From: Nemopilema nomurai
Lineage: Eukaryota; Cnidaria; Scyphozoa; Rhizostomeae; Rhizostomatidae
Assembly (NCBI GenBank): GCA_003864495.1
Contig: ML133460.1
Location: 1,253,941 to 1,317,940 of the forward strand
Direction of reading: 5' to 3'
Length of the DNA: 64,000 bases
In this document: one piece after another, positions 52,388-62,149 of the stretch
Position numbering within the stretch: the stretch's first letter is position 1
Layout: each line of letters begins with the position of its first letter
Program-made: the position numbers and the translations under genes
The notes under the pieces: model-generated
Databases searched by the model: none
Seen by the model: the letters and a program-made list of their open reading frames with translations, nothing else
What the model was told of the DNA's origin: nothing

Positions 52388-52540
52388 GTGTTTACACGAT
52401 GCTGGGTGACTTTTGATCCGGACGAAAGTTATACGGATAGGCCTCCCGTTTACACGAGTACTGGGCTATCCGTATCAGCCGTACAACCTTTTATCCTTCT
52501 AGCTAGAAGATCTCAAAGTTATCCGGCATCGTGTAGTGGC
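52388..52540. repeat. Short inverted-repeat element (GTGTTTACACGATGC type)
   Basis: TACACGATGC at 52393-52402 is repeated in perfect inverse at 52526-52535, and an internal CCGTTTACACGAG echoes the same wording. It resembles small fold-back MITEs whose ends read GTGTTTACAC; flanking duplications were not identified. Confidence 0.5.
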
Positions 52541-54031
52541 ACATTAGTTGAGGTAGTTTAAATAAAAGCTTTCAGAATCGTGTGAACAAGCCAGCCAATG
52601 GTATTTGAGAAAAACATGAAAAGTGACTAGCTTGAACGAAAAAAGTATATCAAAATTGAATGGGTTATATTTCGAAGGTAATTCGAAGATACCACGACAT
52701 TTGTAATCTTTGAGTCAACGCGTGACCTGGTAAACTTCGAACCAGACGTTGTGACGTAACATGTAGACATTTGAAACAAAAGTTTAAGAGCCTTGTCAAA
52801 AAGACAAGAGAAAAACCTTTTTGAAAATCTAAATGAAACTTTTTTACAAGATTACCAGGGGAATGATCCCCATCTTCGGTATTGACCTTTACCCTGTAGG
52901 CCCTTATTGAGCAATAAGAAAGAAATATTTTCACGTCAGCCGTGAAATTGTCTTGGATTTTAAATATTTTATGAATAAGAGACTTTATCTTTGTCCCTAT
53001 TTTTGTCAAATAATGCCTGTAGAGGAGACAGTTTTTTAAATTTGGCGCGTTAAGCTCGAAAAACTTTGAGCTTCAAATGGATGTCCCACGAATTTTACTG
53101 TAAATATATAAAAATTTTAACTGTGTAAACATGTCAATTCGGTTATACCTAGATGAGACTTCGAGTGACTTCAAATTCAATCGGATGGTCCATTGGAACT
53201 AAGCGAAAATTTTCTTCTAGGGGAAGATTACCCAGCAAGTCGTAGCTTTTAAATGCGTGAATTATGTTAAACAATGTGTGTTTTTGATCAAGTTTGTTTA
53301 CCCCTTTATCGATAGTTATACCCCTACATATTTATAATCTATAAATATTAACTGCAATAATAGTTCTAATTTAGGTGACTTTTCATTGAGTCATGATCAT
53401 AGATTTCAAAATGTTGCACAAATCATTTTTTATTAGCTTGCCAATGCCTTTCATGAGTCCAATGCCGTCAAATTTATCGTAAAAGCAACCGGACCACCTG
53501 ATTATGTAATCATAGTAAACTGTCGCTACACAGCACGTGTACCACACGGTCTTCCAGGATTCGTGCAGCTTGAGGCCTTCCATTTAATCCTCATGGGTAT
53601 CAGGTGTATTGATACACAATATCAGTTCAAATGGAAGAAGGTGACGCTTGTGTCCCAACTGTATTTCACCAGCTGTCAAGGGGATCTCACTTAAAGCTGC
53701 ACTCCATTGAGCATGTTTGAGCATATAGGCAAATCATAGGACTCTAGCTGACCAAGTGTTGACTTACAATTGAGGGATTATGCCTCAAAAATAGGCGCAT
53801 TTGCATCAAAACGTAACTTGACACATGAGCGTAAGAACAAGTTGTGTCAAGTGGTCATGTCGATAATGCTCGATTAATTGCCTTGCAAATAAATGTAGTT
53901 GGTGCAAATCTATGGCTCTTGAAATAGTATAATAAGAGTCTCTAGCTTTTGTTCGAATAATACTGTATACGTTATGAATGTAGGCATGGTCAGGAGTCAT
54001 AAAAGAAGTAAGGCGATGTATATTTATTTGA

Positions 54032-54039
54032 TGACGTCA
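54032..54039. promoter_or_regulatory. Perfect CRE palindrome
   Basis: TGACGTCA within the longer palindrome ATGACGTCAT, about 930 bases upstream of the amine oxidase ATG. Function is not shown by the sequence. Confidence 0.3.
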
Positions 54040-54912
54040 TTTGACTATACCATCTGAATCACAATGCACCCAATCAGCATTGCGTGCACTTGGTCATTCA
54101 ATCGATATGAGAACAGACTGCTACAACTGATCCTGCCAGGCTGTACAAGAATTACATTCGCAACAAAAGTGCAAGTCATATCTTTGTTCTCTGGTGCAAA
54201 GTTTTCACAGTTAACTTGTACTAGACACTAAATTTTTAATAAAACAATGATATTCGATGGTAAAGGCCCATAACGTACATCGATCACGCTAAAGCATTTC
54301 GTGCATATTTCAGTGGGCATTTGGTTTCATACCATTTCCTATTCAAATGAAAGACTTGAATTGCTTAATATCGCAGCAAGAAGCAACTCGAAACTAGCCA
54401 AATGGCTTTCTACCACTCTTCTCGCAAATATGCCAGTAGGTGAAAAGAGTGCTCTTTCCGTTCAGGGCATCACCTTCATTTTGTTGCTAAAAATATTCAA
54501 CCAACAGCAACGTTTCGAAATCTGATAACAATTAAGACAGCTTCTGTTCTGGACTTGCCTGTGGTACCGCAAAGCTCATCTGAGAATTTGAAGGTGATAG
54601 AACAGAAGAAATATGTGGCATAGAATAGAGGAAGGATAAACGAATTCACATTTACTACTCGAAATTTTCCAGCTTATTAGTGAAACATTGTACCTAACTG
54701 GCCAAGGATTATGACCGTGATAAATTTTTCCTTCTCACCAACATCGACTCAAGTGAAACAATGGTCAAGGGAAATAGATGCCAAGCCACGGAACAGTGTT
54801 ATACAAGTATCGTATTCCAAGACGAACCAGTCTTTGACATCTGAATAAAACCCGCATCGACAGACAATGCATGGTCCCCCGTCTGGTTTCGTTCTCTTGT
54901 CTACTGGAACAG

Positions 54913-54919
54913 TATAAAA
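54913..54919 (+). promoter_or_regulatory. TATA box of the amine oxidase gene
   Basis: TATAAAA starts 59 bases before the ATG, which puts the transcription start at about 54945, near TTCAGTTCTC (initiator-like). The resulting 5' leader would be only about 27 bases. This is a focused, TATA-type promoter, unusual next to TATA-less housekeeping genes. Confidence 0.65.
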
Positions 54920-54971
54920 GCTTCGAAGCTGCTGTTCCAGTTCAGTTCTCTGGGAATCATCGGAGGGGACA

Positions 54972-57900
54972 ATGGCAACGTTGCTGATGAAAGCGCTGGT
55001 CTTGGCGATTACTTGCTACACTGCAGTTGTGGTATGTGAAGATGCTGGAGGAAAACATGCCAAGGTCTTGATCATAGGAGCCGGGGCATCTGGCATCAAA
55101 GCTGCCGAGACACTTCACAGCAATGGCATGAAGGACTTTCTTATTCTCGAGGGAAAGGATTACATCGGAGGTCGGGTTCATCATGTTCCCTTTCAAGGAA
55201 GTGTTGTTCCTCTGGGGGCTGGTTGGATTCACCAGGTTGGACCAGACAACCCAATCTGGACACTGTCACGAAAACTTGACATGGATGTTCATTATGACAA
55301 CTACTCGAGTTTCGTTGTCAGGTAATTTGTACTCTTTTTGAACCAGAGAATTATCTTTGAAAATTGACAATAATTGCTTCTATATTTCAAGCAAAAGTTG
55401 AACTTATTCCTAGCTTGTACAGTACCTGTAGAAAGGTTATTGGGTGGCGAGATCACAGAGTCCTTTTCATGGTCATTTTAAAAAACACGAGAAGAGTCAG
55501 TTTCTATTGGCAGTACTATAGTTCCATACAGATCTTAAGTTGAATTAGCTTTAATCAGGGAGCCCCGTTCATTTGCTGCTTAGATTACAGTAAACATAGA
55601 AATACTTGTTATTCGCTTCTTTAGAAACGTCCTCGGATAATAAGGCAGGTTGCAAGCAATATTTATAAGACTTCAATGATTTCGTGTCGGCAACCTGCTA
55701 AACAAACAGGTAGGAAAACACCTTCTAGGACGCGAAGCCTATTAGAACTGTGAACTGTTCAGACTGTAAACATAAAATCTAATGATAAAAGGAGGATGAT
55801 CAAGAGTCTCTTCAGTGAGATTTGATTTCAGAATTTTAAGGTTTCAAAGCTTTAGGGGAACTCTCAAGTTGTCCTGGTTATCAGATTTCAAAGTTTTATT
55901 TGAATGACTCATGTGGTTTTTTGAACAATAGTATTGTAGTACCACTTTATTGTGAAAAAACGCAAAATTCACCCAAACTCCTTACTTCGCATTCTGATCC
56001 ATCGACGTAATTTTCTGTGGTTGCCTACTTCGTGTTCTTCATTTCCTTGGCAAGTGAAAGCCCTTCTGCATTTTTATATTACAGTAGAGTAGTAGGACGT
56101 TTCGCGATGCGGTGGAGGAAGAAACCGCAAAATGGGTACCTCATTGTGGGAAAGGTTGTTTACCGTACGCCTATTGTGCAACATATCCTTTGAACATAGT
56201 GTGATCGCGATCATGGGAGCAAAAGGAATCGTCCATCAGTGTGATCGCGATCATGGGAGCAAAAGGAATCGTCCATCAGTATGATCGCGATCATGGGAGC
56301 AAATGAAATCGTCCATCATTGTGATCGCGATAATGGGAGCAAAGGGAATCGTCCATCAGTGTGATCGCGATCATGGGAGCAAAAGGAATCATCCATCAGT
56401 ATGATCGAGATCATGGGAGCAAATGAAATCGTCCATAATTGTGATCGCGATCATGGGAGCAAAAGGAATCGTCCATCAGTGTGATCGCGATCATGGGAGC
56501 AAATGGAATCATCCATCAGTGTGATTGCGGATGAGAAACAACTTGCTTTCAATGTCTTGAGGATGCCGAACATTTCCATTCTTACATATAGGTTACATAG
56601 ACATTCTAAACCTATGCATAAGCATCTAGATGTTTAGTTGAAATTTAGCAACGGCATCTAAATTTCTCCCAAGTCAGAAAGGCGCTTCAGTAGCTCAGGC
56701 GCATGGACTGCAGCCTCTAATGCTTTTTGTTTTTGCGACTTAGAACAAACCGTCCACTGGATTTTAGAACAAAATTTTGGGTCGTTTGCATTACCAATCG
56801 ACCTCAGATTTCAAGGAGACAATGGAAATGCATTTTTGTGACACTAAGCCCGCCGACTCTCCCCTAAAGTTTATACCATTTAAAAGATTTTAAATGCAGT
56901 TGTACCTGATGACATAACTTTTGGCAAAACTTATCTACACTGATCTGTTAATGCTCCTTCAGATTCAGGGCCTATGGTTCATTGGGAGACACTGCAAGAA
57001 AATACTATTTGCTTTTAGGGACGGGAACAGTGGCTCAGAGCTACCAGGAGCCATCCACATCTACAATTATTTGAAGACAAAATTCGATCAAGCCCAAAGG
57101 AAAGTGAAGGCAGAATGGCGTTTTGGCCGCCCAAGTGTTCCTGTGAGATCTGTCCTTGGAATGGTGGGATGGAACCCTTTCTCGTCCATCATGGAAACGA
57201 TGGAATACTATCTTTTTGACTTCGAGAACGGTCTGTCACCGAAGGTTTTGAATGTGGAGCAAGTTTCAGTGACAGGAGAGGGAAAGGATGTCATTGTTAC
57301 CGATAAGCGCGGATATAGTCATATCTTCAAACATTTGGCAAAGCCGTTTGTTGAAAAGGTAGAATTGATACTTTATTAGTCTTTCACTCTTTTCCGCCTG
57401 AAGATATTGATTTGCATACCCTTTTAAGGAGAAAAAGCGAAGCTAGATAAGGAAATTATGGAAACCTTCATTTATACGGGATTTTCTCCATTTTCAATAC
57501 TTCTTCTAGCTTCAAATATGGCATCATTATGTACCTTATTAATTCAGCTATCAGAATGTGAAATAATCGAAAAATGGATGTTTTCGTCCAGAAAACGTTT
57601 ACCGTAACCATAAAGTAAGTACCAAGAGGAATTCTCATCAACCACCAATCTTGTCCCTAACTTTCTTTATAATGTAGATTCGGTACAATACCGTAGTTTC
57701 CGAGATAAGGCACACGAGATCAGAGGTTCAAGTTGTTACAACGAAAGGAGATGTTTACACTGCAGATCACGTGCTCTTGACAGTCAGCAGTGGTGTCCTC
57801 ATAAACAACCTGATCCAATTCTCTCCCCCATTGCCAAGCTGGAAAACGGATGCCATCCATCTCATGCCCATGTGCTACTATTGCAAGGTGTTCTTGAAGT

Positions 57901-58701
57901 TTCCTCGACGATTTTGGGATGACTCCAACTACATTTTATTTTCGCAAAAGTTCCGCGGAGATCACGTGCACTGGCAAAACTTTGACAAACCGACATTGTT
58001 TCATGACCAGCACATTCTGATGCTGACGATGACCGAAGACTTGTGCTTGAGGTCAGAACGCATGAGTGATGCGGCGGTTAGATTTTATGCTATACGCGCG
58101 CTGAGAAGAGTCTACGGTTACGGGATACCGATGCCTACTGGTAATTCATCTCTTCAATGTTTTAAAGAAGATGTTCATTCTGCCTTGTTATTGTATTCCA
58201 TTCCTATAGGCATTCTCCACTTTTCGTTTTCTCTACCCACATTTTGGCTTTTACGAAGATATTTATTAAATAGCATTAAATTGTCAACCCTTTGAAAAGT
58301 CAGGACTAAATCAAAATTTACCTGATTTTGGTTTCTTGAGACTATTTGGATGTTTGCGGAAAATGTTTCCTATAACCTAGATGCCATTAACAATCTCAAT
58401 ACATATTCTCTTAATCTTAGCAATATTGCGCAATAAATGGAACCGAGACCCAATGACAATGGGGGCGTACTCCAATCCTGTCGTTGGGTTCACCGACCAA
58501 GACCTGAAGTCATTGCAAGCACCGGTTGGCCGTCTCTGGTTTGCAGGGGAGTATACGACTGAAGATTATGGGTATGTTCATGGAGCCTTTGGCACAGGGA
58601 AGAGGGGCGCAAAAGAAATTTTGACGTGCATGAAGAGCGAGAGCAAGTGCTTCAACAAAGATATGAACCAGAGTAAGGACAGATTACAGCTCAACCCATA
58701 A
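54972..58701 (+). CDS. Secreted FAD polyamine oxidase-like amine oxidase, 4 exons
   Basis: Exons are 54972-55321, 57019-57358, 57678-58140 and 58421-58701, in phase, giving 477 residues. A signal peptide (about 1-22) precedes the Rossmann FAD motif IIGAGASG (34-41), the ribose-binding acidic residue at the end of strand 2 (Glu60) and GGRV (66-69). The substrate half contains Lys300 in the Y-C-K-V-F-L-K-F segment, equivalent to the flavin-site lysine of plant and animal polyamine oxidases. The C-terminal FAD motif is LWFAGEYTTEDYGYVHGAFG. The layout and length match apoplastic maize-type polyamine oxidase. The predicted reaction is oxidation of spermine or spermidine with release of hydrogen peroxide, outside the cell or in the secretory route. 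Spermine, spermidine and acetylated polyamines cannot be told apart by reading. Intron 1 carries the 40-bp minisatellite. AATAAA follows the stop at 58729. Confidence 0.9.
56201..56520. repeat. 40-bp minisatellite, 8 exact-length units, in amine oxidase intron 1
   Basis: Eight head-to-tail units of exactly 40 bases, with a degenerate ninth start at 56521. Units 1, 2 and 7 are identical. Units 3 and 6 share the same variants (ATG start, AAATGAAATC, ending ATT), which suggests a three-unit, 120-base higher-order repeat. Six of the units contain the 12-base palindrome TGATCGCGATCA; units 4 and 6 each carry one change in it. The length is not a multiple of three and no open frame spans the array. 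Confidence 0.92.
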
Positions 58702-58728
58702 TCATTTTTGCGATTTCATATTTACTTA

Positions 58729-58734
58729 AATAAA
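58729..58734 (+). promoter_or_regulatory. Polyadenylation signal of the amine oxidase
   Basis: AATAAA begins 28 bases after the TAA stop. The hAT element inserted at 58868 lies beyond it, so the 3' end signal is intact. Confidence 0.65.
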
Positions 58735-58867
58735 CTGTAATTTTTATGTTACTGATTTTATTAATAAGATAGTGAAGTGAAAACTTTAACATGATTGAGA
58801 TTTTATTATAATCGAAGTTTTGATAAAAAATCTTGCACTGACTCAATTTTCTTTACTATCTTCTCAA

Positions 58868-60517
58868 CAGTGGCGGATCTACGGGGGGCCGGGAGGCCAT
58901 GCCCCCCAAACGGTATGATTTCACATTGAAAAAATTTGAATAAATACTTCAACTTGCATATCAAACTTACAAGGCAATTTCTCCCGCATACTACATGTCA
59001 CGCTAGATGACAATACAAATACACGAGTGCTTTGATTGAATGATTGTGCGGAAATCAGAGATCTCACCTGATATCTAATCTATCCGAAAACGAATTTGAA
59101 AAAGAAGCAAATCAGAGCCAAAATTCTAGCTATGTCCAGCCTGAAAATCATATCTTTCGTCAGATAATCAGAGTGACTCAGTTTTGCCCAGAGAATTTTT
59201 CCTTCAAATTTTTACCTTCAAAATTTTACCTAAAACCTTTATTGAGGATAACGCTTTTGAAACGAAAAACTAAATGCAAGCGTTCAAACAATTAGCGCCG
59301 GAGGATTTGGGATTTGGGGCCGGAGCCTCTCTTGCAGGGACATAATCCATTTCACGTTAAGGGGGCTGAACTTTCAAAGGACCATGATTTTTCGATGAGT
59401 GCCTAACTTTTTGCACAAAAAAGTTGATTTTAAAATAATGCAACATTGCTAAAAGCAAACTAAAATCGACAAAACGATAAAAGAAAATTAGATTTCTTCC
59501 TTCAATTGTTTAAAAATTGATTTTTATTTTTGCTTTTCAAATTGCTTCAAAAAAGGAAAAACTACCACTGAAATTGCATTAGTTTTTAGAAAACCTCGAA
59601 ACGGGACAGATTGTTTGACAATTTGCGCCCTTGTCCATTTGATTTTGATTCCATTTGGAAGATTTCAGACAAAATCCCCACCATCCCCCCTACAGCTTTT
59701 TGGTGCCAAAAACCATTCCAGGGAAAGCAAAATGCCCTTTGAACACTAATCTGGATTAGTTTGCAGGCAGCTTTTGAATCTGAGGAAAACCTTAAAAACT
59801 TCGCAAGAATGATAAAGAATTGGAATGGGGTGATCTATAAAAGTTATGCATGTGGCTAAAGATGCTATTATCGACTATCGACCTAGTCAAATTTACATTC
59901 AGGTTCAAAATTGCTAAAACAGAATAACAATTTAAGAATGATGCCAGGCTCAACCTTCATCAAGACTAAAATTTTTCTTTAATCTATGTTTTCTTCCAAT
60001 GCAAAACAGTGGTCATGGCATTGAAATAATGCCCTTGTATTAGCACCGTATTCGTATCATAAAGGTCTTGCATTTTAATATTAATTTTTTTGTTCTGTTT
60101 GTTCTTATTGGAATTGATGATGAAGCAACATATCAAATGAGATTTAACATTCTTCTTTAATCTTTACACTTCGGAAGGCGAATTTACACCTTGTGTTGGG
60201 CAAGAAATAATTTAAGAATAATCTTACGCTCAAAATTGACCGCTGACTACCAACAAATGGTACAGTTTTCACTTGCATTGTGATATCCTGTCAATATGTT
60301 TATTTTGTTATTTTGTTTGGATGTTTGTCATAGTACTGAATTTTCCTAATATTCTAGTGCTCCGAGAGAGAAAGTTAAGCTTGTTATGAAGTTTTTTAGT
60401 AGAAAAAGGCGTTACCAACGTTCTTTAAGTTTGAAGGGCGTGTCTACGAAGATTTTCCTAACCCACTTTCCTTTCTTTAATGGCCCTCCCCAAAGTCAAA
60501 TCCTGGATTCGCCCCTG
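58868..60517. mobile_element. Complete non-autonomous hAT element with 8-bp target duplication
   Basis: The left end reads CAGTGGCGGATCTACGG and the right end, on the minus strand, CAGGGGCGAATCCAGG, a typical hAT terminal repeat with about 12 of 16 positions matching. The element is flanked by a perfect 8-base direct repeat CTTCTCAA (58860-58867 and 60518-60525), the hAT hallmark. At 1650 bases, with no transposase-like frame inside, it must have been moved in trans. It inserted 167 bases after the amine oxidase stop, beyond its polyadenylation signal. The intact duplication points to a fairly recent insertion. Confidence 0.88.
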
Positions 60518-60779
60518 CTTCTCAAAGATTACCTTTTTCCATATGAACTAGCATTGCATGCAACATGCATGAAATTGCATTGAAAACTTATTATTTCCAA
60601 CAGCCAGTTTTGTCTTCTAGAGTGGCTAAAGATGCATCTCCAGGACTAAAATTTAATAACATAAAGACCATACCGCCCAGAAATGACAGTTCGATTATTC
60701 TAGTTGATTATTGGTTTTTTAAAAAAGATTTTGGGAGATATTAAATATTCTCTTCAGCAAAAAAATTCAAAAATAGGCG

Positions 60780-60850
60780 CAAAATTTCGAAAAGGGGCGC
60801 CAGACCAGCCTCAACTCAGAAGAGGGGTGTCCTCCCTAAATTTGCCACTG
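60780..60850. repeat. Orphan hAT-like right end
   Basis: Read on the minus strand from 60850 the sequence begins CAGTGGCAAATTTAGGGAGG, a hAT-like terminal repeat, but no matching left end or target duplication was found. A further TE-like end, rich in CCCAAAGCCCCCTAACTCC, lies at about 61025-61080. Together they mark a repeat-dense patch beside the complete element. Confidence 0.45.
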
Positions 60851-61271
60851 CCTTAAAGTGAGCTAAACCTTGTTTTCAAACTGATATATAGAATTAATGC
60901 ATGCGGCAGTTTGAAGAGAGTGCCCAAGCAAGTCATATCAAAAGATAGTGTAATGCAAATAAGCAAAGACACGAACCAATCAAATAATATCTTAGAAAAG
61001 TGGGTGGAGGAATGAAGGGGTCGAAAAAAATTCTGGGAGGAGGCCCAAAGCCCCCTAACTCCAACTTGGATACGGCACTTATTATTTACCGGTCATGGAC
61101 ATGATGTTTTGGAGATATGATAAACTTTGGAAATATGTCTACCATTTCTTTTATGTTAACTGCGCAAAAGCTCTCTAGTTCAGCTTTATTTGCATGCTAG
61201 TCTAACACGAGCAGAATGAAAACTTTCAATTAGAAATTAAAAATAATTATAAGTGACTGTAAATCTTGTGC

Positions 61272-62149
61272 TTATTGTCGTTTTCTGAAATAACCCTTTC
61301 TCAGTGTGGTCGCCAACAATTCTTTTGCCCTTTGAAAGCTGAAAATTAGATTGCCATTTGCTGAATTTATTGACTTGCATGGATAAGCATGAATGCGTCG
61401 GTAATGGAACCAGCGCTTATAATAACGTTTAACGCCTGACGCAAAAGTTTTCAAAACGCTATGTTTCATAATATACGCCTCTTTCTTTCTTTGAACGGCG
61501 GGCAACTTGCTATTTAAATGAAAAGAAAAAAACTTTAAACTGTGGTTCTACTTAATCTGCTCCATTTTTCCGAAACACGATGGCCTTGTCGAGCAAAGCG
61601 AAGATATTGTCCTTTTGAAGGACAACAAACCTAATGTTCTGGTGGAACGTTATCGCTTCTAGATTTCGTTTCTTTTTCAAAACAAAATTATCTGCTTATT
61701 TTGTGGGATCATTACAATCCAATTTTAGATAATGAAAGCTTTCAATTGGAACAAAAAATCTTTTATCGAAAATTACCATAATTCTAGACAGCAATGGCGA
61801 ATTTTCGTCAACATTGCATCTTTCAATATCATAAATTTCAGTTATTTTGGAAAATAAACTCTCCATCGACATCCGCCAGTTGGCGAAGTTATGGTATGAT
61901 AGCTTTCGTAAATACAACTCATTGTGAAAATCAGTGGTGCATGTACAACAGTGCTTTTGGCGAAAAGTGAAAGAGCCAGCCAAAAACGATCCTTCTTATT
62001 ATTGACCGTTGTTTGTGAAAAAATAGATTTCTTTCGAAAATTGTCTTTCCAGAAATTTTCTGCTCTGGTTCCTCCTCAAACTCTTCATGAACAGCTACAT
62101 TTTCAAATTCAGCAACTTTTTCGAAATTTGGCTGCAAAATGCTAACCAT
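61272..62149 (-). pseudogene. Decayed coding sequence, unknown repeated family
   Basis: Minus-strand coding-like segments run in order: a start MVSILQPNFEKVAEFENVAV (62149) with an acidic EEFEEEPEQ stretch; after a frame change near 61980, the part containing NVDENSPLLSRIMVIFDKRF and FHYLKLDCNDPTK. After a TAA at 61696 the same frame resumes for about 49 codons (FVVLQKDNIFALLDKAIVFR), then a stop. A last segment contains INSANGNLIFSFQRAKELLA and ends RKGYFRKRQ at 61272. The composition is clearly protein-like, but at least two stops and two frame changes rule out a working intronless gene. I do not recognise the family. A multi-exon gene is possible, but the breaks do not coincide with good splice sites. 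Confidence 0.5.

Larger units (their letters stand above)
51064..54912. other. Intergenic region between astacin and amine oxidase
   Basis: No coding sequence supported. Open frames on the minus strand at 52665-53009 and 53383-53583 lack recognisable motifs and splice partners. The region contains a short inverted-repeat element (52388-52540) and a perfect CRE (54032-54039). Confidence 0.5.

Noticed and set aside
54120..54150. CTGATCCTGCCAG resembles the 5' start of 18S rRNA
   Set aside because: The match is only about 12 bases and the next 18S bases do not follow; chance.
56682..56760. tRNA-like wording (TCAGTAGCTCAG, then GGACTGCAGCC)
   Set aside because: No closing acceptor stem, anticodon arm or B box could be folded; at most a decayed tRNA scrap.
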